Shown: positions 45,601 to 57,472 of the stretch, piece after piece
Layout of the letters: each line of letters opens with the position of its first letter
How positions within the stretch are numbered: the stretch's first letter is position 1
Origin: Seison nebaliae
Taxonomy: Eukaryota; Rotifera; Pararotatoria; Seisonacea; Seisonidae
Assembly (NCBI GenBank): GCA_023231475.1
Contig: JALJEE010003214.1
Location: forward strand, 1-64,000
DNA length: 64,000 bases
Reading direction: 5' to 3'
Position numbers and translations under genes: made by a program
Notes under the pieces: model-generated
Database searches by the model: none
What the model saw: only the letters and a program-made list of their open reading frames with translations
Told to the model about the DNA's origin: nothing

Positions 45601-47500
45601 GTTTGTGCTGACGATGAATGATGAGCTGAATATCGTCGAATATTACCTAATCTATCATTATTATTATTATTATTATTGTTGTTGTTATTGTTAAGTGATG
45701 ATTGTTGTATGGAAGTGAGATGATAATAATTGACATTAATATATTGAATGAGTGATAGAATGTGTTTCAATTCGAGATGACGATTAAAATCGTTTTGAAT
45801 ACGACGAGCATCAATGAATGAATTGGAGAGATGAGAAGTGTGTGAGTTGTTATTGTACATAAATGAGATTGGTGAGACGCTGGGATAGTAAGGCGAAGTA
45901 GATGATCCCGTTGTCTGATGTGAATTGGCTGAGATGTTCGACGACGTAGTGGCACCATTCGAAAATATTGATGATAATCGATCGTTGTTCATTCCATTCC
46001 CATATTTGGAACAGATTGCTGAAAAAATGTTCATTTTGACATTTGGCGAATGTTGTCGTTTTCCCTTCACTCCATTAACGCCCATTTTGTCGATTGATGA
46101 TTGGAGTGAAGAAGTAGTTGATTGACAATTCAATTGTTTCATCGTATCATTCAATAAATGGACGTTAGATTCATCCACATTCTCATCATCTTCCACGATC
46201 TGTATCGTCTCATTCACATCATTCACTAACGTTGACGTAATCGTCGGGATGGTATTGGACGAGATTGAGGTGGAAGAAACGATCGTCGATGCAACTTGTG
46301 ATGATGGATAATAAATTTTATTATTATTATTATTATTATTTGGTTGATGATGATGATGGTTTTGATTGAATGAATTATTCGATGATCTCAACGATTTTTG
46401 TCCACCATTCAACATATCATTCGATTGATGAACAACGAAATGCTGAGTCGGCAATTGATAATAATGTGTAGTGGTAGTTGGAATATATTGTGGCATTCCA
46501 CCCCCACCACCATATGGTGTTTGATTTAACTTATAATATTGAGGAATTGCTTTATTAGATTTATGATAATCATAATTATTATTATTCATGACAGATGATG
46601 ATGATGATGATGTTGTTGTTGTTGTTGTTGTTGGATTATACTGATAATATGATGATTGATGGAAATTGTTATTATTATTCGTATTATTTTTCATTGGTTG
46701 ATTATTATTTAATCCAAACATTTCGAAAGGAACATGAATATGAGTAAGTGTCGATTTCTTCTTTTCTTCAAACAATTCAAAATGACAAATGAAATCAATC
46801 GAATGAATCGATGACGATGGCAATAAAGTTGTTATTCTCGATAATTTATTATTGAAATAATTTCTGTTGTTATTGTTAGTGTTATTAGTATTATTAGTGT
46901 TGTTGTTGTTGTTGTTCAATCCATTTAAATGGTTTAACAATAAGCGAAGTAAAGAGAGCCAGGTGTATGTCCAAGGATAGAAGTGAAAGATAAATGTTGA
47001 AGTTGAAGGAGAATCAATTAAATTCTTATTATTTCTCTTCTCCTTCGACAATAGCGAGAGAATGTTCGAAGGTGAATCGATTCTTTTATCGGCAGTCGAC
47101 AGCGAATTCAATTCGTCAAATGACTTATCTAATTCACGTTCTTTTTTTCCTTCCGATTTCCTTCCAATTTGATTCTTTCTCAAATCGAACAATAAATAAT
47201 AATGTTGTTGTTGTTCGTGCAATTCGCGATTATCCGATGTCTGATGTGAGTGAAGATGGTTCTCGATTAATTTCTCTTCTCCCGTTCCATCATCTTCATC
47301 GGACGGAGTCGAACCTTCTTTCGATTTTGTGACACGATTTTCCTCAACCTTATTTGTGCTCGTTCGATTCTTCTTTAATATGTCGTTGTCAGGTGACGGA
47401 TGAAGAATGAAACGGAATAATGTTGAATGAATTGGTGAAAGGAAATAAATGAGATTTCGCCAAAAATTCTCATTTATCACTCGAAGATTCGTTGACGTCT
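33136..47500 (-). CDS. Sacsin-like giant protein with J domain and HEPN domain (3 visible exons)
   Basis: Main exon 47500-33743 (about 4,585 codons), exon 33687-33271 and last exon 33206-33136 with TGA. The introns are 55 and 64 nt. Sacsin is a giant co-chaperone at mitochondria and cytoskeleton. Sacsin-type repeat blocks are visible, for example DWLLENCPWNLIDRRRIG, LLFRDYLLNREWIP and YELLVGSVSKIPLVDLP. The C-terminal order is diagnostic: a J domain with RLRWHPDKHLKDH (HPD codons at 34023-34031), then a HEPN domain in the second exon (ANDWVCFKAVHAVELILKA) ending ALDYAARVMECC. I find no GHKL/HSP90-like ATPase motif of the NADDA type anywhere in the frame. The first about 700 residues are Asn/Ser/Thr/His-rich. 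The exon opens with an acceptor (TACTCAACAG) and a 2-nt partial codon, so the real start is upstream or at an internal ATG such as the one before FGLNNNQ near 46720. Confidence 0.9.
37893..37943 (-). repeat. Poly-Asn tract made of one AAC block and one AAT block
   Basis: On the coding strand nine AAC codons are followed by eight AAT codons, giving 17 Asn in the sacsin-like protein. The clean block structure shows two separate slippage expansions of different codons. Confidence 0.92.
39696..39738 (-). repeat. Poly-Asn (AAT)n tract
   Basis: About 14 AAT codons in a row in the sacsin-like frame, between a Ser/Pro-rich segment and an acidic Asp/Ser segment. Confidence 0.9.
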
Positions 47501-49126
47501 CTGTTGAGTAGAAAAAGAAAAAGAAAAAATTTTTATTTCATTTATTCTCAAATTTTCTTCACTTAATCATCATCAATATTTATATATGTCTATTTTAAAG
47601 TTTACCATCAATTCCATCAATCGAAGAATGACTCATTCGATTACCTTCCTGCCCCCTCCCTCAAACACATGTCACAACGAATGGATGAATGAAGATGATT
47701 CAGAATGACTCATTTCTCATCAACAACGAACAATTCATGAAAATTTAAAAATTTAAAATTTCCCTTCAAATTCTTCTTTTTTGAAGACAAAAAAAACCAT
47801 AAAAAACTTTGTATGAAGGAAATTGTCTTTCTAATCCTGACTAGCGAAAATGGGAAATCCATTTGTGCTATAAAGAATTAAATGGGAAATTCTTTTTCTT
47901 TCATTGAGCCGACAATTTCTAATTCGCGGACAACGAGAGATGCAACGGCGACGAATCTTATCGCAAATGGTGAGAGAATATATGGAAGTTGTATGATGGA
48001 AGAAAGTTGATGGATTTTGATGGAAATCGAACGTCATCATTATCCTCGCCTCATTTCCATTCATACTCGTTGCAAGTTGCGAGTGGTATAGCAGTGAAGT
48101 GTTGTCGAGAGATAAGAGAAAGAATTAGTTTCTCTTATGAAAATAAACTTTTGTTTCTTCTTCTTCAGTTTTAAAACTTCAACTTTTTCTTCTGCTAAAC
48201 TAGAACGTAAAATTCTCTCGCTCATTCGACGAAGATCGAGTGGAGAGGAGCAAATAAGAAGAATTCCTGAGTGAAATTCTTAGAGAACATCTGATATTTA
48301 CAAGATACATACAGCTGTCGTGGTGGAGTGAGTAAGTTCATGTAAACCATCATCTAGATGGCAACGACATATTATCATGATGATGATGTTGCAAATTGAG
48401 TTAAATAGAAAAGTAGATTTATGCTGGTTCGCATTTTCAGGGAGAGACGGAGAGATGTAGAGAGAGCGGTAAAGAGAATTCAACTAATCAAATAAGACGG
48501 AAGAATAATGGATAAATATGACAATATCTTTTATTAATATTGTGGTCTATGGTTACTCTCTGTGCGATAAGGAGAAAAGGGCGAAACTAAATTTACATAA
48601 GAACAATTACCACAAAACTAGTGAGAAAAAGAAATGTTGTATTGTGTATAAATGTGTGTAAATGTGTATATGTGTGTGATGTGATTCGTGTTAGAAGAAA
48701 TGAATAACAATAACAACAATAATAATAATAATATGCCAATGAATGAACTTCGGAATAAATGTGTATATAGATAGATAGATATTCCTGTGTAGACGTGGAG
48801 ATGTAGAGGAAGAATATGAGAAATGTGGAAGGAGAAGAGGCAAATGATGAGCATAGAATGATCTACTTTGTTTAGCAGAGACGAGGGGGAGAACATAGTG
48901 CATGTCATTATCTGGTGGGGGTATAGACGGAAGATGATAGAGAGAAATCCCTTCTCCGACCGAGAGATGATGAGTGAAAGTAGGAAGAAGAATGGATGTA
49001 AACAGAAAATATTGATTGATTGCACAATGAATATTTATTGTGATCAAAAGATGAAAAGTAAATCTGATTGTTAAAATGTTGATAAAACATAAACTTCATC
49101 CACCATCACCCATCCCATCCCATCCG

Positions 49127-49155
49127 TTCATTCATTCATTCATTCATTCATTCAT
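49127..49155. repeat. (TTCA)n tetranucleotide microsatellite
   Basis: About seven tandem TTCA units, preceded by three CATCC-like units. Confidence 0.9.
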
Positions 49156-51489
49156 AATGAACTTTAATCATCTTCTTTTTCCTCCTATCGACCATTTTCA
49201 TAAAATACCTCGTTGAATTTCATCATTCACACCTCGTCGTATTGAGGAACTGCAACGATATTTGTTCACGTCGCGACCAGGTAGAGGTCGTTCTCATATT
49301 GACAAATGATAATTCCGTGGATCGATGTTGGACAACGGTTTCCTATCGTCGAAATGCGATTGATGTAAGAGTTACTTATTCTTATGGACATATCCACCTA
49401 GTTTAAGGTGTACATAATAGGCTAACTAATATCAAATAAGGGAGAGTGGGTTGAATTGATTGGATTCTTATGTAAATGAAGAAGAGTTATCATCATCTGC
49501 CGTCGAATAGGAAAGGAGAATAGAAAGTTTTTCGTAGGAAAAAAGTTGCCGATTGCCTCAAGAAGAAATGGATAAGTAATTCGTCTATGTCTTGGGGAGG
49601 AATGATGGAAGGAAATAATTATTAAAATAATTCTCTGGAATGGAAATCAAACGAAATAGAATTGCTTCCACATTCCTCCCATGCGGCCTTGTTAATAATG
49701 GTTTGTTTTACATTTCCTCCATTTTATCTAACTAACAAAATTCGAATGTGTTTCTGTATACATCACCCAACAGTTACTTCTTTTCTTCCTTTGCCAACAC
49801 AAAAAAAAATAAAAAAAATGATATTTGAAGGTTGGACGGGAAGTAATTGGAAAAAGTAGATCCCCTCATTCCATCCTTCGCAACTTCTGTGAATGATATC
49901 ATTCACTCGACACGGTTAGGTAGGACCATCAGCCACTTAATTCAATCATTCGGGGAAATGATTCTCACGTAGATTAAATTCGAAAATAATCATTCTTTTA
50001 AGCATTTGTCAACAGACATCTGACTCATCAAACAGATATGTCTGTTCCTCCTTCAATTCCATCATCAATGAATGATGACTCATCAATTCTTCATCAATTC
50101 TGATCAACATGTCAATTTGTCGAGTTCGTTCGAGTGATTATCGACATATCGATCTGTTTTCTTAAGGTAACATGATGAACAAACGAGATCAGGTGATAAT
50201 GCTTTTCTCCCACTTTTCATATATTCGAGAGATTGTTCTCGTCGATAAATGAAGAAGATAAATCATTGAAACGGCAAAACAAAAGATTATAATTGAGAGA
50301 AACGGTGAAAAGTGCAAAGGTTGAATTGCTTTCATTCATCTGAGAGTATTATCATTCACAATCTTATAAAAACTTTCTTATCGATCATTCGTCGTCGTCG
50401 TCGAGTGACGAAACGTCTGAAATTACATTTTTTGGAGATGATTAAATCAGATTTTTAAAATCGCTTTCATCAGACTCTCTCCATCCTCCGACCGGTAGGC
50501 TCTTTTTAAAAAATTCAATTTACTCTATAGATATGATGATGCTTGTTGTTGTTTGATGGTAGTGGTGGTGGTATGAAGAAGTCAATAATCAAATATTTAC
50601 CTGAATTAAATGAAATTATTTCTTCCTCATTTTTACATGTCGATTTCGATTGCTATATCTCTTTAATCGGTTGACGGATGATGAAAGGGGGAATTGTAAC
50701 AAATACATACTGGTGTGTAGGACGAGAAAAAGTTAGAATGTTCTCACATTTCCATGAGAAATTCGATTTGGAATTGAGAAAAGAACGAAATGAGAAGAAT
50801 TCCATTAGAATATCGACAATATCGAGTCAGCCACCACACGACGAATAGTCGTCGTCGTTGTATATAAGAAGAAGAAGCATAATGAATGAATGAATGAATG
50901 AAAGAATGGTAATTCGGGATAGAAATAAAACCGAAATATTAATATACATTGTTGGGTCGGTTTCACTTATCTGACACCAGCGGCTGAAAAGAGGAAGGAG
51001 GGGGGGAGAAGAGATCTCATCCCAATTCGAAAAGTATTGTTCTTCAAAACAAAACTCACTTATTCTCAATCGAATGCGCGTTTCAGACCAATTCAATTGT
51101 GGTTTTGCCTGATAAGAGTAAGGACGAGAAAAAATAGGTATACAAATAAATTTCCTTTCTTTCTTTCCTCCTTCTCCCCTACTCAACTCATAATGGAACG
51201 AGGCGAAGGTTAAGATAATATAATTCGTTTTATTTCTTTCTCCTCATGTTTCCTCGTGTGAACTAGCTTGTCTTCTTTATCATTCATTATCGTTTCGTTC
51301 GGGTGGAGAGGAGAAGGAAAAAAATAGGAAAGAAAATTTCTCTTATTCGTCCGTTTTCTTTCTCTCATTCACAAATTTTGTTACTTCATAATGTCATGTA
51401 ATCGACGCCATGTGTGTAAGAAGAATAATATCATTGTTCAATTAGGCAATTCCATTGGAACTAGTTACGTAAAGATGCACAAAACCGAA

Positions 51490-51490
<1 letters not shown>

Positions 51491-51520
<30 letters not shown>
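51491..51520. repeat. (ATT)n microsatellite
   Basis: About ten ATT units in non-coding sequence, the same unit that makes poly-Asn when it falls in a minus-strand frame. Confidence 0.9.
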
Positions 51521-51771
51521 TAGCACGACTGCGAGTCTAGTAGCTAGTTCGAAAAAGTTGCGGTCCTCTTCCTTTCTGACATGTCCCATATGGAATAAAA
51601 GAAAAACACATATACAAAGAGAGGAAGGGATAGAGAGAGAGAGAGAGAGCAAAGAAAACACTTGTGATGGATGTGGAGAGGGAACGTCTGTGACTAAACT
51701 TTAAAAAATGAATTATTTTCAGTTTTCACGTAAAGTCGAATGATTAGTAGTAGGAGAAAATTTGCACTCAC

Positions 51772-54715
51772 CTTCAGTTGTTCGTATTTCTATTAAACGT
51801 TTCTGACATTGCCGCCACAGGAGAATCTCAATGTCACCCAATTCACCGTAGCGATCGCTTAACGATTGATTAAGTATTTGAACACTCAATTCATACAGCG
51901 ACTGATTATTTGATGTTTGATTACTGTCGTCGATGGTCGTGGTTGTTGTTGTTGTTGTTGTTGTGGTTTTCTTGTCAATATGAGTAGTGTTTGGGAGGAA
52001 AGATAATAAGTTGAATGAAGCTTTCATTAGGTCGTTGCTGTGTGTAGGAGAATGTTGATAAATGAACAAGAGGAGCTTCGACGAGAAATATTGGAGTAGT
52101 GACGAGTGAACATTCGGATAATTAGGTGTCTCATACGAGTGGATGAGCGAGAGAAAACCGTAGAAAGTATCTGAATAATCGGAAGGAAATAGAAAGATGG
52201 TCGAATACCAATCATCAATTATCGGATCGTTTGGTGTAATGTAATTATTGTTATTTCGATGGGAACGATTTGCTGAGTATTGATAATTCTCTTTAGTTAT
52301 TAACGGATATTGCACATTATTCGAAATGAGTCGTTGCTTCTTGTCGACGCGATTCTCGTCGTTCACTAATCTCGTTTTCGTTCTCTTTCGTTTCGTATAG
52401 CTGTTGTGCTTGTCGTCGATACAACTCCTCGTACGTCGTTGATCATGTAGATTGATGCTATTCTTGTGGTTTGTGGGTGAGCGAGCCCGACTCTCCCCGC
52501 CGTGATTCGCCAGATAGTTCGACGAGTACAAATAGGACGTGGAGAGATACTGTTCATAAATCGAACTTTTCGTCATCACGAACTGATATTGAGATTCGAG
52601 TGCCGTTGGTAGAAGTGGCAAATGGGAAAGTATGTCAACTGTCCCCACATTATACTCTATCAAACAATTAGTCAAGAGTAGTGATGGCAAATTAGTTATT
52701 TGATTGCAAGCGGTTCTCACCGTCTCCATGGTAACAGACGATATTTTATTTCGGTTCCACTTATCGAAAATGACATAATTGTCGTCTTGTGAAGATTTGA
52801 GAAGAATTTCGGTGGGACATCGTTCCCTCGCCAACAGATAATTCAACATGAGCAGTCTCTCCTCCATCGACAGTAGTTCGACAGTGTTCATTTCCATCAA
52901 CGTCTCATCCATGTCATGTCGACTCGATTGGAATTCCGTTATGTCTTCCTGAACGCATTGCCATTTATACTGATTAATAATTTTATCATTCTCATTCACT
53001 TCCACTTTCACCGATTTTCTTTTCGCATCTTCCTCGTCGTCGTTGTGATGGTGAGACAAGTGCCGATAATAAAGTGTCCGTCGTCGACTTTTAGTGATGA
53101 GGAGGAATTTCAATAAATAGAAACGAAGGAGATATGGGGAAAGAATGTTCAATCGTTTCAATTGTAACGATAAATCGATCCGTTGATTCGTTCCCTCATA
53201 CTTGATCGATTCATGACATTCATCCGATGATAATAATTCGTTCGTTAATTTGAAATGATCATTGATCTGCAAATGAGAGAGAATGATGGACATTTCAGGT
53301 GGCACGTTCTGCTGAATGGAGAGAACGGGACGATGTGTCATATAGTCCAATGACTTCTCAAAAGTGTTCCAGGAATTGGCCATGAACAATTCCTTTTGTA
53401 TTTCGATACAACGACAATTCTTCATTTCACTTATCAGATGATTTGCATCATTCATCGAATGTTTCATATTCATCTTCAAATACTCGTAATCATTTATACG
53501 TCGTTGCAATTGATAGAGACGTTGAATGTAATCGAACTCATCCGTTTTCCATGGCAACGACAAGACAAGTGCTTCCTTTAAATTCGTTTCCGTACTTGTA
53601 CAACTACTGTACGCCGAATCGCTTTCACTACCACCCTCCTCCTCTGTCAATTTGTTCTTTATCGTCGCAGTTCGCTGATGATTTGATAGTTGATGGTGAT
53701 GGTGATGGTTTCCAAAATGTTGTTCACAGAATGGATGATGAATCATAAAGAATTCGTTGAATTTCTGTCGTTCTCGATCATTCTTGGCGTTGATGATCTG
53801 CTCCTCTAAACTCGTCAACTCCTTCACGTAGTTGTCGACATAAGCGACAGGTGCCGGTCCGGCGAGAATCATCGGCTGGAAATGAAATCGGAAGATGTGC
53901 GGATGTAAAATGGAGAGTAGTGTCAATTCGACATGTGGTGGAGAACGGACTAAATTCTCGGCGAATTCTTTCGTAAACAATCGACTCATTAATCGACTTA
54001 ATCTTTCATTGGAGTGGGTCGTGTCCAATATCATATCACTCAAATTCACGTACTGTTCGAGAGTGGTATAGAAGATGTCTTTCGTAATTAAACGCGACCA
54101 GCAAAAGAAAGAGAAATGATACTGATATGTTGATGACATGGGAATTTGATGATGTTCCCGATCCAAACGGATGTTTGATGGTAGTAATAACCAAATCACA
54201 TTCTCTACATTGAACCATTTCTTAATGGACGACGATAATTGAGATGTTGCGGATGAATAATCGACCAAACTCAAGATCATCGATGAAAATGATTGAGCTG
54301 AATAATAATTGGTGTAAAGAGACAAGAGATTCGTTCGTCGAATCGATGAGAACGATCTGTTTTTCTGATTGGAAATATTCTCGTAACTCAGATAAAAGCG
54401 AATGGCTCTCATATATTGAAAGAGTAATTTATAATTATCTTCTTTCGATATGGCAGGAAAGACGATGGTACAACGAAATTCCATTTTCGGAGTTTGTTGA
54501 ACATTGAACAATTGCTGATAATAGACATTTGATGAATATGAGATATGATTCTTCTCCTCATCGATAATCGGAATGGAGAATGGTGGAAGATCGAGAAAAT
54601 AATCAAACTTTAACATTTCACTTTGTCGTATGACATTTCCTTTATACTCCCAACAATTCTCATTAAAACTCTCAATTTTATTGTCATCGTTGTTGTTATT
54701 GTTGTTGTTGTTATT

Positions 54716-54754
<39 letters not shown>

Positions 54755-56259
54755 GAGTGAGCATGTGAGAACAGAGAATAAATCAGAATAATTTAATTCC
54801 GCTTCCAAAAAATGATTATGGTTTTGATCTTCGATTAATCGTTTATTATTTTTATCATCCTCCAAATCATAACTATTTATCACATCGATCTCTTTCGTCG
54901 AACGATTATTGAATTGATAGAGAATATTATTCAATTGTTCGTTGTTCGAACGGAAACAAGGAAAATGATTAAATGACTCACTATTATCAAAAGATCGATA
55001 TGGTTGGAGATGAATGAAGAATTTCATATTCCAACTGATATTTCGATGGATGTTCGGTTTGAACGGATCCTTACAATACAGTTTCCGATTGGGTTGATTC
55101 CCAAGAATAATTGTCTGATTCCTTAGGAAGAAATATTTCTTCTCCTTCTCACCTTTCCACCGGTAATTGATGAGAACCATATCACTTATACTCGTGTCGG
55201 TTGAATTCGTCAGTTCCTCATTCGTCTCGTCGCTCGATGTCGTCACTGACGAATGACGACTACGATTATCGATGGAACGTTCGCGACGAATGAGATTGTT
55301 GGAGGAACTGGTTCTCATCGAACTTCCTGCCGTCGGTTGAGCATTCGAATACCAACTATTGTTCTTTCGATGTGCCAAAATTTGATAGTTGTGAGCAGCA
55401 TGTAATTTGTCCATCATTCGTCGCACCATTTGAAATGACACATCATCATTCGTATCAGAAGAATTATCGGAGGTCGTCGATCGATTTTGGAATAATCTCG
55501 AACTGTTCGATCGATGGAATTGAGTGTTGGTGGATGAGGAGGAAGAAGATGATTTCTGTGACGATTGGTAATTCGTAGCTGATGAATTGACATATTTCCA
55601 ATAATTGATCAGGATGGAATTGATGAAGGATTTATCAAAGAATTCACTCATTTCACAATGAAGTCGAACATCTAACAAGTTCGATTGATTTGAATCGTTA
55701 CTAATAGTCAACTCCTCCACCGTGTCGCTGTGGAGGAGTTCCCTCAATAAACATTCTTTAAATCGATCGATCTCTATCAGAAAATCTTTCAATTCCATTT
55801 CCACTCCGATCTTGATGTGAAAGAAAGAATCATCTTCCTTCCGTCTACTTTCAGTGTCTCGTGACATCACTATCGTTTCCGGTGTCGTCGAGACGAAATT
55901 GTATTGACAATTCTTATTAATCACATGAATCGACTTGTTAGTCATCTGGAGCAGTTTCAAGAGATTCTGCTGGATCGTGTCGAATATACTAATTCGGAGG
56001 AGATCGTCATCTTTCTCCTTCACGTCCGTTGCCATCTGTTCATAATTCGAAAATTTCTCTTCGAATCTCAACAAACTATTCTCCAGACGATGCACATTCA
56101 TCTCGTCTATCTCTACCAGATATTCGATGGCGGAAATCTAATCAACTAATTAAAGTTTCACAGTTCAAATAGAATAAATAAAACCATTTCATCCGTTTCC
56201 TGATGAAGAATGAACGAACATTTCTCTCCCAAAATATCGTTGGTGAAATTAATGCAAAT
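51772..56259 (-). CDS. Large unrecognised protein, internal exons (about 1,480 residues visible)
   Basis: The main exon runs 56137-51772. It opens after an acceptor GTTGATTAG and reads ISAIEYLVEIDE before the ATG at 56101, so that ATG need not be the start. A preceding 75-nt exon 56259-56185 (ICINFTND..FILHQETDEM) fits in phase across a 47-nt intron. The main exon ends at a consensus donor CTGAAG|GTGAGT in phase 1. The protein is mixed alpha/beta with no signal peptide. It has globular-looking blocks (NVENVIWLLLPS near 640, SPPHVELTLLSILHPHIFRF near 730, LPWKTDEFDYIQRLYQLQRR near 850) and Asn-, Ser- and Thr-rich linkers, including a run of more than 20 Asn at about 54676-54755. I do not recognise the family. 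Its splice phase permits joining to the sacsin-like exon at 47500. Confidence 0.75.
54676..54755 (-). repeat. Long poly-Asn tract
   Basis: More than 20 consecutive Asn codons, mostly AAC with a few AAT, inside the large unrecognised protein. The neighbouring sequence is ordinary, so this is a local expansion. Confidence 0.9.
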
Positions 56260-56328
56260 CTAATTGAGAAAAAAGAAACAAATCATTATCAAGGGAAATA
56301 ACATTCTGAAATACTCATTAAAACTCCT

Positions 56329-56462
56329 TTAAAAACTCATTTTCTTAAAATTCTTCTTCAAATTTATTTCTTCAATTTCTTCTTCAAATTTATTTCTTCA
56401 ATTTCTTCTAAAAACTCATTTTCTTAAGATTCTTCTAAAAACTCATTTTCTTAAAATCTTTC
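56329..56462. repeat. Imperfect tandem repeat, TTCTTCAAATTTATT and AAAAACTCATTTTCTTAA units
   Basis: Two copies of a unit of about 26 nt (CTTCAAATTTATTTCTTCAA) and three copies of a unit beginning AAAAACTCATTTTCTTAA lie next to one another. They fill the space between the 318-residue gene and the next downstream exon. Confidence 0.75.
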
Positions 56463-56497
56463 AGTTTATTTGCTTGGTTTCCTCTAATACTCTTTAC

Positions 56498-57454
56498 TCA
56501 ATTATGTAACATAAGATAGATTTCGTATGAAAAGAAACTAGATCCTAAAATAACCAATATAAATTGTGAGATATCCAAATTGTTTTTTAAGTGGCATAGA
56601 CGGGTTACATCATTCTTACTTGTTACATAGCTAATCGATTTAAATTCATTTTGAGTCTTCTTCTCATTCTTCTCATGCTTTCGGCCATTGATCGACTCAC
56701 CAACTGAGAAGTTTTCTCTCGATTCTCCATTATCATATCCATCGGTTCGTTTAACATCGTCTTCTATCTGCCCCATAATTGTTTCCTTCTTCTCATTAGA
56801 CATGCGTTCATTTCTCTGGTTTGTCTTATCATTATTTTTGAATTTAGTCACGATATATCTCTTCTTATTATGACGACGACTATTACTACTACTGTTATTC
56901 GAGAGAGATGAACGCGATGGTGATGATGATGTTGCTGTTCTCCTAAATATGGATTTCATTGATTGTCTTGATGATGATGATGACGATGATGATGTTGTTG
57001 TCGTCGTCGTCGTCGTCGAATTCTTCTTTATTGTTCTCAACATGGTTTTCCGCCCGTTCGTCCGTTTGAGAGGAGTTGTGGCAGTAATTGTAGTCGTCGT
57101 ATTTTTATTGAGTAAATCCGTCTTCCGTTTCGACGGTTTGAATGATGATTTCTTATTATTGGGAGTAGGAGGAGAAGGAATCGAATTGCCATTCCTGCCG
57201 TTTCCCAACCAGTTCTTGACGTTCTCCTTCGTCGTCGATTGATAAGTAGATATTCGTTGTTGATTCTTAGAAATAACATTTCGCGTCGTCTTCACATCGA
57301 TCGATGGGTGACGATTAATATCGAATGTAAATAATTGTTTACGACATTGCCGTTGTTTTCCATCCTTCACATCTTCCACATCCGGCGACATTCGTTTAAT
57401 GCGCGACGAGATAGTCGCTTGGAGGTAGTTGGGCGGCAGTTTGAATTGTTTCAT
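56498..57454 (-). CDS. Basic low-complexity protein of 318 residues
   Basis: First ATG in the frame at 57454. The N-terminal 110 residues look conserved in character (MKQFKLPPNYLQ, RKQLFTFDINRHPSID, NVKNWLGNGR). The middle is Thr- and Ser-runs with Lys/Arg (TTTTTTTTSSSSSSSS near 165), suggesting a disordered nuclear or cytoskeletal protein. The last about 25 residues are hydrophobic (FILVILGSSFFSYEIYLML) and could be a tail anchor. A TTTATT at 56465-56470 is AATAAA on this strand, about 28 nt after the stop, which supports a gene end here. An upstream exon at 59560-59131 could be spliced on, because an AG at 57458-57457 would keep phase. I do not recognise the protein. Confidence 0.6.
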   Translation of the reverse strand: MKQFKLPPNYLQATISSRIKRMSPDVEDVKDGKQRQCRKQLFTFDINRHPSIDVKTTRNVISKNQQRISTYQSTTKENVKNWLGNGRNGNSIPSPPTPNNKKSSFKPSKRKTDLLNKNTTTTITATTPLKRTNGRKTMLRTIKKNSTTTTTTTTSSSSSSSSRQSMKSIFRRTATSSSPSRSSLSNNSSSNSRRHNKKRYIVTKFKNNDKTNQRNERMSNEKKETIMGQIEDDVKRTDGYDNGESRENFSVGESINGRKHEKNEKKTQNEFKSISYVTSKNDVTRLCHLKNNLDISQFILVILGSSFFSYEIYLMLHN

Positions 57455-57472
57455 ATCTGTCTCTACTCTCAC

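Larger units (their letters stand above)
47503..51770. other. 4.3-kb interval: intron or intergenic, with several microsatellites
   Basis: On the minus strand it is bounded by a consensus donor (CTGAAG|GTGAGT, at 51771) and an acceptor (CTACTCAACAG, ending 47501) whose phases agree. Inside there is no convincing coding exon. Simple repeats include (TTCA)n at 49127-49155, (AATG)n at 50881-50903, (ATT)n at about 51491-51520 and (GA)n at 51632-51649. It is either one long intron or the space between two genes. Confidence 0.55.

Noticed and set aside
48618-49099. Several overlapping minus-strand frames of 60-135 codons
   Set aside because: They are Leu/Ile/His/Ser-rich products of AT-rich simple sequence, with no motif and mutual overlap.
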